A stretch of DNA of 64,000 bases, from the NCBI GenBank assembly GCA_052318935.1, contig JBQRKO010000014.1. One strand, given 5' to 3'. This DNA comes from Niallia sp052318935. GTDB lineage: Bacteria > Bacillota > Bacilli > Bacillales > Cytobacillaceae. The translations under genes were made by a program, and so were the position numbers. This document shows, in pieces, positions 44,088-52,884 of this stretch (positions within the stretch are counted from its first letter, which is position 1; every line of letters begins with the position of its first letter). Below the pieces are notes generated by a model. It was not told the DNA's origin. It saw only the letters and a program-made list of their open reading frames with translations, and did not search any database.

Positions 44088-45437
44088 TTATTGAAAGAAC
44101 TCTTGATACAGCGCCTTTACAGCATCTTTTGCTACCGGTTCTTTGACACCAAACATCATGCTTACTTCTGATGATCCTTGATTAATCATTTCAATGTTTA
44201 CTCCTGCATCTGCTAATGCTTTAGAGGCTCTAGCTGTCGTGCCAACATTATGACGCATTCCTTCTCCTACTACCATAATAAGGGCTAAATCATGCTCAAC
44301 GTGAATTTGATCTGCTTGCACTTCTTCTTTAATACGTTCGATAATTTCCGCTTCATTTTTTCCTTCTAGCTGATTTTGTCTTAAAATAATCGTTAAATCA
44401 TCTATTCCTGAAGGCATATGCTCATAGGAAATCTGAAAATCTTCTAAAATAGATAATATTCTTCTTCCGAAACCTACTTCTCTATTCATTAAATACTTGC
44501 TTATATAAATAGAACAAAAGCCCTTATCATTAGCAATACCAACAACAGGTCCATTTGTATTATTTCTTGAAGCCACTATTTTCGTACCAGGCACAGTTGG
44601 ATTATTCGTATTTTTAACATTAACAGGTATTCCTGCGCGATACGCCGGTATTAAAGCTTCTGCATGAAAAACTGAAAAACCTGCATAAGATAATTCACGC
44701 ATTTCACGATAAGTAAGTTCTTTAATCGCTTTTGGGCTTGAAACAATAGAAGGATTTACAGAATAAACGGCATCTACATCTGTAAAGTTTTCATAAAGCT
44801 CAGCTTTTACTCCATTAGCTAAAATAGCGCCTGTTATATCTGACCCACTTCTTGAAAAAGTTACTACATTTCCTTTTTCGTTATAACCAAAAAAACCTGG
44901 GAAAACAATAATAGAATCATATTCTCTTAAAGCATATAAACGATCATATGATTCAGGAAGAACTTGGGCATTTCCTGGATCATCACTTACAATCAGCCCT
45001 GCATCTTTTGGATTGATATATTGTGCTTTTACCCCTCTTTGATTAAAAAAGTGGGAAACAAGTTTTGCATTATTGTCTTCACCACACGCCTTTACTGCTT
45101 CCAAATAAGATTTTTCATCTGATTTATCTCCATGTAAACTTTCTTCTAAATCTTCCTTTATTTTTGTTATGATTTCATTAGAAAGATCCAACTCTTTTGC
45201 GATATTTGCATATCTTTCCATAATAGTATCAATAAGATCTGTTGCGTCTTCTTCTGCCATCATTTTTTCTCCGCAGGCAATTAGAAGATCCGTCACTTTC
45301 ATATCCTCTTCATATCTTTTTCCTGGAGCAGAAACAACGACAATTCTCCGTTTTTCATCTGCTTGGACAATACTTAACACTTTTTCTAATTGTGTTCCTG
45401 TTGCTAATGAGCTTCCGCCAAACTTTACAACCTTCAT
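44088..45437 (-). CDS. yclM: Aspartate kinase (YclM/ThrD type)
   Basis: The 449-residue enzyme phosphorylates aspartate, the first step to lysine, threonine and methionine. It begins with MKVVKFGGSSLATG and has the FSRSGSDITGAILANG kinase motif and two C-terminal ACT domains (GFCSIYISKY, and LALIMVVGEGMRHNVGTTAR with INQGSSEVSMMFGV). Length and N-terminus match the threonine-sensitive YclM isozyme. The start is ATG 45437, because GGGAG lies between it and the earlier in-frame ATG. No lysine riboswitch is seen upstream, in line with YclM rather than LysC. Confidence 0.92.
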   Translation of the reverse strand: MKVVKFGGSSLATGTQLEKVLSIVQADEKRRIVVVSAPGKRYEEDMKVTDLLIACGEKMMAEEDATDLIDTIMERYANIAKELDLSNEIITKIKEDLEESLHGDKSDEKSYLEAVKACGEDNNAKLVSHFFNQRGVKAQYINPKDAGLIVSDDPGNAQVLPESYDRLYALREYDSIIVFPGFFGYNEKGNVVTFSRSGSDITGAILANGVKAELYENFTDVDAVYSVNPSIVSSPKAIKELTYREMRELSYAGFSVFHAEALIPAYRAGIPVNVKNTNNPTVPGTKIVASRNNTNGPVVGIANDKGFCSIYISKYLMNREVGFGRRILSILEDFQISYEHMPSGIDDLTIILRQNQLEGKNEAEIIERIKEEVQADQIHVEHDLALIMVVGEGMRHNVGTTARASKALADAGVNIEMINQGSSEVSMMFGVKEPVAKDAVKALYQEFFQ

Positions 45438-45561
45438 TTCTACAACTCCCATTATTCAATTAGTATATTCTGTAAATCATTTCTAAAAATTATCATACTC
45501 TATTTCTTTTACACTTTCTTATTATTACTGTTTATTGGGAAAGAATCAAGAACTTTTCCTT

Positions 45562-45587
45562 TCTGAAAAAACAATTGTTTTTTCAGA
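45562..45587. promoter_or_regulatory. 26-bp perfect palindrome
   Basis: A gapless palindrome with half-site TCTGAAAAAACAA lies in the divergent promoter region between yclM and the MFS gene. It could be an operator or, as RNA, a hairpin; no regulator gene is adjacent. Confidence 0.45.
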
Positions 45588-45736
45588 GAGGACAAAACAA
45601 GCCTTATATTAGTAAAAAAATAATTTTTCCAATAATACATGCACAAAAATATATAAAAGTAAAGAAAAGCGCTTTTCATTTTTTTCATTTTACGATATGA
45701 TAATATTTAGAATTACGAAATTGTTTTCGGAAAGAA

Positions 45737-46963
45737 GTGTTAAATTTGGATGATCAGCGTTATTCGAAACGAAATTTAATCATTATGTGGTTCGCAAACT
45801 TTTTTGTTGCCGGCAGCATGACAATGGTTTTACCTTTTTTATCTTTGTATATTGAAACATTCGGAAACTTTACAAAAAACTATGTACAGCATTGGTCTGG
45901 ATTATGTTTTTCCGTTACATTTGTATCTGCTTTTTTATTTTCACCATTTTGGGGTAAAATTGGGGATAAATATGGAAGAAAAAAAATCCTGATTATTTTA
46001 GGCTTTGGATTAGGGTTATCCATATTTTTAATGGGCTTCGCAACCTCTGTATGGCAGTTATTCATTCTTCGTTTTTTCACCGGTTTCTTCACAGGGTTTA
46101 TTCCTATGTCGCAAGCATTTATTTCTACTCAAACGCCAAAAAAAATAGCAGGGCAAGTTCTCGGCTCCTTGCAGACAGGAAGCATTACTGGTATGTTAAT
46201 TGGCCCGATGATTGGCGGTGTACTAGCTGATGTGGTTGGTTTCTCTTCAACCTTCCGTTTTACTTCCATTTTCCTCTTTATCTCTGTTGTTTTAGTTCTC
46301 GCAACAAAAGAATTTGTTCTTCCTATTACAAAAGGAACAAAAACACATTACTCAAGCAAAGAAGTGTTAGCTTTTATATGTAAAAACCCTATTTTTATTA
46401 CCGTCTTGTTTATTTCTGCCTTAGTGCAGATTGCACATTTTAGCATTCAACCGATTCTTTCCCTATATGTCAGCGAGATTCATGGACCTGAAAATATTGC
46501 CTTATTTTCTGGCATTGCTTTTTCTGCCGCAGGTTTAGGCAATTTATTAATGGCAAAAAAATGGGGACAAATCGGCGATCGAACCGGCTATTTAAAAATA
46601 CTTGTCATTCTTTTATTTACTGCTGGAATTATTTATTTGCCGGGCGGATTTATCCATCATTTTTGGCAGCTACTTATTATCCGCTTTATATTAGGTATTT
46701 CAATCGGCGGTATTATCCCTGTTAGAATTGCATATATTCGTCAAGAAGCTCCTATAGCCATGCAAGGCGAGGTTTTAGGATATGAAACAAGTTTGCGATT
46801 TTTTGGAAATGTAATCGGCCCAGCATTAGGTGGCATGGTCGCAGCATCTTACGGCTTCTCAGCTGTTTTCTTATCAACTAGTATTTTACTATTAATAAGC
46901 GGGGCCCTATTAATTACCATGATGCACCGACATCCAGAATTATCCAAACAATCCGCAACATAA
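45737..46963 (+). CDS. MFS drug-efflux transporter
   Basis: The 408-residue, 12-helix protein has the MFS motif A GKIGDKYGRKKIL after helix 2, FFTGFFTGFIPMSQAFI, and the efflux-type motif C GPMIGGVLADVVG after helix 5, which indicates a drug-exporting DHA1 member. A second motif A copy (KKWGQIGDRTGYLKIL) follows helix 8. The start is GTG 45737, or TTG 45746. The substrate is unknown. Confidence 0.88.
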   Translation: MLNLDDQRYSKRNLIIMWFANFFVAGSMTMVLPFLSLYIETFGNFTKNYVQHWSGLCFSVTFVSAFLFSPFWGKIGDKYGRKKILIILGFGLGLSIFLMGFATSVWQLFILRFFTGFFTGFIPMSQAFISTQTPKKIAGQVLGSLQTGSITGMLIGPMIGGVLADVVGFSSTFRFTSIFLFISVVLVLATKEFVLPITKGTKTHYSSKEVLAFICKNPIFITVLFISALVQIAHFSIQPILSLYVSEIHGPENIALFSGIAFSAAGLGNLLMAKKWGQIGDRTGYLKILVILLFTAGIIYLPGGFIHHFWQLLIIRFILGISIGGIIPVRIAYIRQEAPIAMQGEVLGYETSLRFFGNVIGPALGGMVAASYGFSAVFLSTSILLLISGALLITMMHRHPELSKQSAT

Positions 46964-47093
46964 AAGTAGAAAAATACACCGTTCATCTGTAAAATAAGAA
47001 AATAAGCATGCTGTCCAAAAATGATTGAAATTTTAGGAAAGCATGCTATATTGGGAGTACTCCCATATCTGTAATAAGAAAGGAAGTTAAAAC

Positions 47094-47441
47094 ATGGCAA
47101 AATCACAAGCAAAAAAGAAAAGAGATAAGTACTTGAAGGAATATGGATTTGATACAACGATTCGCAGAGGAAGCTGGGGAGCTATTCATCCTGTTACGAA
47201 AAAAACAAAAACGAAACAAGAACAACTCATAAAAAAACAAAAAAAACATCGAAAAAACCATTCTCACCACGTACAAGAGGATGGTTTTTTTGTTTTGGCT
47301 CTGTTAAACTTGCCTGTTGATTTCCGTTTCAGGCGTTCGCTTTCCGCGGGCGGTCCGGGAGCCTCCTCGGCGCTTTTCCCGCAGGAGTCTCACGCCTTCC
47401 ACAACAATCAACATTGTGCCAAAATCAACAATAAGCTTTAA
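47094..47441 (+). CDS. Small basic protein, frame runs through its terminator into an R2 element
   Basis: The first 60 residues (MAKSQAKKKRDKYLKEYGFD and a Lys-rich continuation) look like a conserved small basic Bacillus protein and follow a good AAAGGAAG site. No stop appears before the terminator hairpin (47253-47291); the frame then reads through this hairpin and the R2 element to 47441. Residues after about 62 are therefore non-native sequence. A short frameshift in the A-rich stretch near 47232-47258 or loss of the true stop could explain it. No function is known to me. Confidence 0.6.
   Translation: MAKSQAKKKRDKYLKEYGFDTTIRRGSWGAIHPVTKKTKTKQEQLIKKQKKHRKNHSHHVQEDGFFVLALLNLPVDFRFRRSLSAGGPGASSALFPQESHAFHNNQHCAKINNKL
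47253..47291 (+). terminator. Terminator inside the extended small-protein frame
   Basis: AAAAAACCAT pairs exactly with ATGGTTTTTT, with T-rich sequence following. It marks where the gene's transcript should end. Confidence 0.75.
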
Positions 47442-47447
47442 CATAGC
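47297..47447. mobile_element. R2 MITE copy 2
   Basis: The 151-bp element has ends GGCTCTGTTAAAC and GCTTTAACATAGC, and a GC-rich palindrome inside. It is flanked by TTTTGTTTT on both sides (47288-47296 and 47448-47456), a probable 8-9-bp duplication within the T tract of the terminator. Confidence 0.75.
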
Positions 47448-47577
47448 TTTTGTTTTAATAAGAAATGTTTATAGATTCCATATTCCGTATTTTTGCCGTC
47501 GTACTGTTTTTCTTGCTCTCATCCCTTTTTCCCGCCGTTGCATTTACAGTTTATCTTCTTCTAATGGTTCCATACTT

Positions 47578-48126
47578 TTACTCAGAATAATAGATGAGGT
47601 TAAATATAGTAGCTGTTTTGTTCGATATATTTTTATAAACATGCGTTTGATTTGGTGTAAATTGTAAACCATCTCCTGCTTCTAAGTTATACATATGTTC
47701 ACCAATTTCTAAACTAATCTCTCCTTCCCCTACTAAGATATACTCCTCTCCAGGATGCTTTTCTGAAATATGACTAGCATTTTCATCCAACTGAATCGTA
47801 TATATTTCAAATTTTTTCCCTGGATGAAAAGGAAATAACGAGAATAGCCGATACTGACTGCTGTCATCTTCAAATGCTACCATTTCCTTGATGCTAACTT
47901 TTTTAACTGTTGTGGAGGTTTCAGCCAAAAAATAGGAAAAAGACACTTGTAATCCCATTGCTATTTTCCAAAGCGTTGAGACTGTTGGATTTGATTTCCC
48001 TTTTTCAATTTGCGCCAGCATTCCTTTACTGACACCCGTTAATTCTGCGACTTTATCTAGACTGTATCCCCTTTTTTTTCGTAGATTCTCTAAGTTTTGT
48101 CCAACTGTATTCGTAATAGACTGCAT
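47578..48126 (-). CDS. XRE-cupin transcriptional regulator
   Basis: The 182-residue protein has an N-terminal XRE HTH (residues 8-62; LRKKRGYSLDKVAELTGVSK) and a C-terminal cupin sensor domain (about 105-180; HPGEEYILVGEGEISLEIG and the second cupin motif GDGLQFTPNQTHVY). It is divergent from azlCD with about 100 bp between starts, so it most likely represses or activates that exporter in response to a small ligand bound in the cupin. Confidence 0.9.
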   Translation of the reverse strand: MQSITNTVGQNLENLRKKRGYSLDKVAELTGVSKGMLAQIEKGKSNPTVSTLWKIAMGLQVSFSYFLAETSTTVKKVSIKEMVAFEDDSSQYRLFSLFPFHPGKKFEIYTIQLDENASHISEKHPGEEYILVGEGEISLEIGEHMYNLEAGDGLQFTPNQTHVYKNISNKTATIFNLIYYSE

Positions 48127-48172
48127 TCTAATCTCCTTTAAATGAATAGTTGATTTATTTACCGAACCTTAC

Positions 48173-48188
48173 TATAATGTTCATTATA
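48173..48188. promoter_or_regulatory. Putative XRE-cupin operator
   Basis: TATAATG-TT-CATTATA is a perfect inverted repeat in the divergent promoter region. It overlaps a TATAAT-like -10 element, so binding could block transcription. Confidence 0.5.
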
Positions 48189-48228
48189 ACATACAAATAG
48201 ATAATATATAATACAAAAAAGGAGAACA

Positions 48229-48957
48229 ATGGTGGATACTTTAAATACTTCCTATAAAAAAGAAGCTTACACCCCTACATTTTCAGACGGGATAAAAGAC
48301 TGTATTCCAACTTTATTAGGCTATATTAGTATCGGAATAGCTATGGGCATTGTTGGGGTATCATCCGGATTAAACATTTTTCAAATTTTTCTGATGTCTA
48401 CTCTTGTTTATGCAGGATCTGCACAATTTATTATTTGTGCTATGCTTGCTGCATCTAGCCCAATCAGTGCTATTATTTTAACCACTTTTATCGTTAATTT
48501 AAGACATTTGTTGCTTAGCTCGGCATTAGCTCCATCATTTCGCTACTATTCATTATTGAGAAACATTGGAATTGGCAGCTTAGTAACAGATGAATCTTTT
48601 GGCGTTGCTATTATAAAGGTCGCAAAAAAACTCCCTATCAGTGACCGATGGATGAATGGGCTTAATTTAACTGCTTATATTGTTTGGATCATTTCTTGTT
48701 CACTAGGAGCTTATTTAGGAGGTTGGTTGCCAGACCCAAAAATTTTAGGATTTGATTTCGCTTTACCTGCTATGTTTATTGCGTTGCTTATTCTACAGCT
48801 GCAAACGATTCAGCATTCTAAATTAAAGCATTATGTATTTCTTATCATCTTAATGATTATATGCATGCTGCTTCTGTCATCCATTGTCTCTGGAAGCCTT
48901 GCTGTCATTCTTTCGACGATCATTGTTGCTTCAGTCGGGGTGGTGACGGAAAAATGA
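48229..48957 (+). CDS. azlC: Branched-chain amino-acid exporter subunit AzlC
   Basis: The 242-residue protein has about seven membrane helices. It shows the AzlC pattern GIKDCIPTLLGYISIGIAMGIVG, YAGSAQFI, FIVNLRHLLLSSALAP and SLVTDESFGVA. With AzlD it forms the export system for branched-chain amino acids or their analogues. AAAGGAG precedes the ATG. It overlaps azlD by 4 bp (ATGA). Confidence 0.93.
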   Translation: MVDTLNTSYKKEAYTPTFSDGIKDCIPTLLGYISIGIAMGIVGVSSGLNIFQIFLMSTLVYAGSAQFIICAMLAASSPISAIILTTFIVNLRHLLLSSALAPSFRYYSLLRNIGIGSLVTDESFGVAIIKVAKKLPISDRWMNGLNLTAYIVWIISCSLGAYLGGWLPDPKILGFDFALPAMFIALLILQLQTIQHSKLKHYVFLIILMIICMLLLSSIVSGSLAVILSTIIVASVGVVTEK

Positions 48958-49277
48958 CGATAACAACTGAATTTCTTCTCCTTCTTTTAGGATGTATGCT
49001 CGTTACCATTATTCCAAGAGTGCTGCCTTTTATATTAGTGCGTAATTTTTCCATACCAAAACCGGTCGAAAAATGGCTGTCCTTTATTCCAGTTTGCATT
49101 TTCACCGGATTAATTGTCGAAAGCTTGCTAATAAAAGACAAAGCAGGTTTACAATTAAATTGGACCGTTTTATTAGCGGTTGTTCCAACATTTATTGTTG
49201 CTATAAAAACAAAAAGCCTGCTGACAACCGTGTTATGTGGTGTTTTTTGTATGGCGGTCATTCGATTATTATTTTAA
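48954..49277 (+). CDS. azlD: Branched-chain amino-acid exporter subunit AzlD
   Basis: The 107-residue protein has four helices, with IIPRVLPFILV and EKWLSFIPVCIFTGLIVESLL typical of AzlD. The start is ATG 48954, which overlaps the azlC stop codon; translation is coupled. A longer in-frame start at 48861 would run inside azlC and is unlikely. Confidence 0.92.
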   Translation: MTITTEFLLLLLGCMLVTIIPRVLPFILVRNFSIPKPVEKWLSFIPVCIFTGLIVESLLIKDKAGLQLNWTVLLAVVPTFIVAIKTKSLLTTVLCGVFCMAVIRLLF

Positions 49278-49312
49278 AAAGAGCTTTCCCATCGAAGGGA
49301 AAGCTCTTTTTT
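49276..49312. terminator. Bidirectional terminator between azlD and transglutaminase gene
   Basis: AAAAAGAGCTTTCCC pairs with GGGAAAGCTCTTTTTT; two convergent genes end at this hairpin. Confidence 0.85.
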
Positions 49313-50180
49313 AACAGTAAACTTTATCGTTATCTTTTACTTTGCTTACACTAATGGACACGCTCATATCTTGTGTTCCACTTCCAATATATACCCCTTT
49401 TAATGGCGTAATATCTGCATAATCCCTTCCTGTCGCAACACAGATATGCTGATTTAATGCCATCATATTATTGGTTGGATCAAAACCGATCCAACCGTAC
49501 TCTGGAATATACGCTTCTATCCATGCATGTGTTTGAGAATCTCCCCGCATAGCAGCGTCTTCTCCACCATATATATAGCCGCTCACATAACGTGCTGGGA
49601 TACCGGCATTTCTACATATCGCTAACATGACATGAGAAAAATCTTGGCAAACCCCAGATCGTTTTTCAAATGCTTCATAGGCAACCGTTTTTACATGTGT
49701 AGCACCAGGTACATAGGCAAAACTATTATAAATATATTCATTTAATCTGTGCAAAAAGGTGTAGACATCCGTATCCTTTTCTCCTAGCTTGTCCATTACG
49801 GATTGAATCATTTCTTTTTTCAGCATCGTATAAGATGTGGGCATAAGAAACTCTGCATACTCTGCCTGAAATGATGCCATTTTCATTTTATTTTTCACCT
49901 GTTCACTAATAAAAATATCCTGCTTTTGATAATTAATTTCCAATAAAGAACGAGTTTCTACTAATAATTCATCATGAGAATCCCAAATATAAAAAGTACT
50001 GACTTCATTTCCCCAATAATCATCGTGATGATAATAAGTTGCTTGCGGATTTATGATAAGGTCATATTGCAATAACTTTTGACTTGTAGTTGACAATGGT
50101 TTGAAAATACATTGATTAATGCTTTGCTTCACTGGCAAGCTATATTTATAATGTGATCGTTGAAGCACTTCATATTTCAT
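49311..50180 (-). CDS. Transglutaminase-like cysteine protease family protein
   Basis: The 289-residue protein has an N-terminal beta domain (SHYKYSLPVKQSINQCIFKP) and a transglutaminase core with the triad Cys (EKRSGVCQDFSHVML), His (SQTHAWIEAYIPEYGW) and Asp (GFDPTNN). It belongs to a conserved three-gene cluster with alpha-E and circularly permuted ATP-grasp proteins; together they are thought to make or trim a peptide-type product, but none is characterised. It overlaps the alpha-E gene by 4 bp. Confidence 0.9.
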   Translation of the reverse strand: MKYEVLQRSHYKYSLPVKQSINQCIFKPLSTTSQKLLQYDLIINPQATYYHHDDYWGNEVSTFYIWDSHDELLVETRSLLEINYQKQDIFISEQVKNKMKMASFQAEYAEFLMPTSYTMLKKEMIQSVMDKLGEKDTDVYTFLHRLNEYIYNSFAYVPGATHVKTVAYEAFEKRSGVCQDFSHVMLAICRNAGIPARYVSGYIYGGEDAAMRGDSQTHAWIEAYIPEYGWIGFDPTNNMMALNQHICVATGRDYADITPLKGVYIGSGTQDMSVSISVSKVKDNDKVYC

Positions 50181-51139
50181 GTTGGAATCATCTCTCCTAG
50201 ATAATATGTCTCCATTATCGTAATTCCAAGCGAATCACAAAGGAGCTGTAACCTTTGACAATATTCATGGAGTGAAATCGGTAAATTTTGCACTGAATGA
50301 TAGCGCAATTCTTTATGTAACTCTTCTAGTTGATCATATAATTTTCTTGCATAATCATTTATTTGTTGTTTTTCCAACCGTTGAAAAGCATCGGTTAACT
50401 GCTGAACACTGTAGCTTGCTGAACGTGGCAACGTGTCATCAAATAGCAAATAATTAACTATTTTAATAGGGTCCATCGATGCTTGGTATTTTTGAATATA
50501 AGAATCATATCCGCTTAAGCTACTTAAAACAGAACTCCAAAAATGGTAGTGACTATCTTCATTTTCAACTCTTTCTATTTGTTTGTTATGATAACACACG
50601 TCAAGTGTTTGAGCTAATTTTCGGATAACCTCCAAATATTTGCCGAATACTAAAAATGAATATCCTTCTGTTCGTGGCATTAAAACTGAAATAATCCCTT
50701 GAAATAATAAATATTTTTCCCGAATACTTTGAAAATAGCGATTCAATTGTTCCATTTTTAAATCGGCTGGCCTGAAATTTTTTATTTCTAAATATAATTC
50801 ATTTATTATTTCCCATAATTCGATTGGAATCATCTCACGAATCGTTCTAGCATTTTCTCTTGCAACCTTTATACAAGATAAAATAGAGTTAACATTAAAT
50901 TTAGAAAAAGCTATGTACTGGATAACAGAGTCACGATCATATGTATCATATAATTTATTATAATCTTCTTTTTTGCTTGTTATTTCAATAACTTCTTTCC
51001 AATCACTTTCCGTGCCCAGCAATGGATTGTGATTTTCTAGAATAGTTACAATTCTTACTGATAGCAGCTTTGCCATGCAATCAGCTCTTTCCATATTTTG
51101 AGCTATCCAATAAAGAGAATCTGCCACACGACTTAACAT
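50177..51139 (-). CDS. Alpha-E domain-containing protein
   Basis: The 320-residue, mainly alpha-helical protein begins with the family signature MLSRVADSLYWIAQNMERAD. The function is unknown; it is found with the ATP-grasp and transglutaminase partners. It follows the ATP-grasp gene directly and overlaps the transglutaminase gene, so all three are translationally coupled. Confidence 0.9.
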   Translation of the reverse strand: MLSRVADSLYWIAQNMERADCMAKLLSVRIVTILENHNPLLGTESDWKEVIEITSKKEDYNKLYDTYDRDSVIQYIAFSKFNVNSILSCIKVARENARTIREMIPIELWEIINELYLEIKNFRPADLKMEQLNRYFQSIREKYLLFQGIISVLMPRTEGYSFLVFGKYLEVIRKLAQTLDVCYHNKQIERVENEDSHYHFWSSVLSSLSGYDSYIQKYQASMDPIKIVNYLLFDDTLPRSASYSVQQLTDAFQRLEKQQINDYARKLYDQLEELHKELRYHSVQNLPISLHEYCQRLQLLCDSLGITIMETYYLGEMIPT

Positions 51140-52597
51140 TTATTCCGCCCCCTTGTCGTCTGCACTATTGCCTAATACCCATGTGTCTTTGCTTCCGCCG
51201 CCCTGTGATGAATTGACAACAAGCGAGCCTTTTTTTAATGCAACTCTTGTTAATCCCCCTGGTACAACACGTGGTTCTTCATTTAACAATACAAATGCAC
51301 GAAGATCGACATGCCTGCTTTGAATTCCCTCTTCTGTATATGTAGGCAACGTTGAAAGAGAAATGGTAGGCTGCGCAATAAAGTTTTCCGGATTTTCGAT
51401 TATTTTTGCCCGGAATATGCTTTTCTGCTCTTCTGTAGCATGCGGACCTATTAGCATATTGTATCCGCCAGAAGAGTTTCTTTCTTTAAATACAAGTTCA
51501 TCCAAGTGATTTAATGCATAATCGTAATCTTCCTTTTTGGATAAAATATATGTTTTTACATTCGACAATATCGGCTCTTCATTTAAATAATATCGAATCA
51601 TATCCGGAACGTATGCATATGTTGCTTTATCATCAGCAACCCCATTTCCAATCGCATTGGCAATAGATACATTCCCCGCACGATAAGCATCCAACAAGCC
51701 TGGTACTCCGATTAAAGAGTCTTCTTTAAACTCTAAAGGATCTAAATAGTCATCATCAATTCGTCGATAAATAACATCTACTTGCTGTAACCCTTTTGTT
51801 GTTTTCATATATACGACTCGGTTTTGAACAATCAAATCTCTACTTACCACCAGATCTATTCCCATCTGTTTTGCTAAAAAGCTATGATCGTAATAAGCTG
51901 AGTTAAACATCCCTGGTGTTAGCAAAGCAATTGTTGGGTTTTCTTTATTATTTGGTGCGATGCGTTTTAAAGCAGCATGCATCTCGTATAAATAATTATC
52001 CAACGACTGCAATTCATACCCTTTAAACATCTCTGGAAAAAGCTTTCTCATAATATAACGGTTTTGAAAAACATAGGAAAGCCCGGAAGGATTTCGAATA
52101 TTATCTTCTAATACTAAATAGTTCCCTTTTTCATCCCTAATCAAATCAATGCCAGCAATAAAGACATGATTTTTTTCAGGAACCTTTACCCCGTATACCT
52201 GATGATAAAAATGGGGAGATGTTACAATTAATTCACGAGGAACTACGTTATCTCGCAAAATATTTTGTTCGGTATAAATATCCTCAAGAAAACAATTTAA
52301 CGCTTTTACTCTTTGCTGCAGCCCCTTTTCAATGACTACCCACTCATTTTTAGGAATTATTCGCGGCAATGGATCAAAAGGCATCGTTCTTTCCGTTCCT
52401 TCTTCGTTATCATATACAGTAAATGTTATCCCTTGTCTCATAAAATCCTGTTCAGCTAACATATGTCTATTATTAATAGTATCCTCATCTAATGAAGACA
52501 TATTTTCAAATAATGATTGGTAATGCATTTGCGGCTTTTCTGGATTTTCAAACATTTCATCAAAATAATGTTCTCTTATTTCATAATTTTTTATCAT
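51140..52597 (-). CDS. Circularly permuted type-2 ATP-grasp protein
   Basis: The 485-residue protein has the CP_ATPgrasp_2 pattern: FTVYDNEEGTERTMPFDPLPRI, GIDLIRDEKGNYLVLEDNIRNPSGLSYV, VIYRRIDDDYLDPL and the C-terminal ALKKGSLVVNSSQGGGSKDTW (glycine-rich nucleotide loop). ATP-grasp enzymes join a carboxylate to an amine or thiol, so it likely makes an amide bond on a peptide or small molecule. It is the first gene of the three-gene operon. Confidence 0.9.
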   Translation of the reverse strand: MIKNYEIREHYFDEMFENPEKPQMHYQSLFENMSSLDEDTINNRHMLAEQDFMRQGITFTVYDNEEGTERTMPFDPLPRIIPKNEWVVIEKGLQQRVKALNCFLEDIYTEQNILRDNVVPRELIVTSPHFYHQVYGVKVPEKNHVFIAGIDLIRDEKGNYLVLEDNIRNPSGLSYVFQNRYIMRKLFPEMFKGYELQSLDNYLYEMHAALKRIAPNNKENPTIALLTPGMFNSAYYDHSFLAKQMGIDLVVSRDLIVQNRVVYMKTTKGLQQVDVIYRRIDDDYLDPLEFKEDSLIGVPGLLDAYRAGNVSIANAIGNGVADDKATYAYVPDMIRYYLNEEPILSNVKTYILSKKEDYDYALNHLDELVFKERNSSGGYNMLIGPHATEEQKSIFRAKIIENPENFIAQPTISLSTLPTYTEEGIQSRHVDLRAFVLLNEEPRVVPGGLTRVALKKGSLVVNSSQGGGSKDTWVLGNSADDKGAE

Positions 52598-52884
52598 TTA
52601 TTAAACACCCCTTTTACAAACTATTCGACAGAATACAGCAAATCCCTTCTAAAAATTTAGAATTTTATAAAAATTTTAATATATGTTACAAAATTAAAAA
52701 ATAGCAAAAATACATAAATTATTCTACTTTCGTTTCGTTTCTGCGAAGTTTATAATAAAATTTTGGTTATATTATTGTTATAATCATAATAAGTACTTTT
52801 TTTATTTATCTATTTATCAGCTTAGTTTGTGTTCTTGATTACTTACTAAAAACTTCATATATAAAAAGAAAGGTGGTTATATAG

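Noticed and set aside
45438..45736. Lysine riboswitch upstream of aspartokinase
   Set aside because: No conserved lysine aptamer core is recognisable, and the protein is of the YclM type.
52598..52884. T-box leader upstream of glnS
   Set aside because: No T-box sequence or terminator pair is visible; the GGTGG near the start is only the ribosome binding site.
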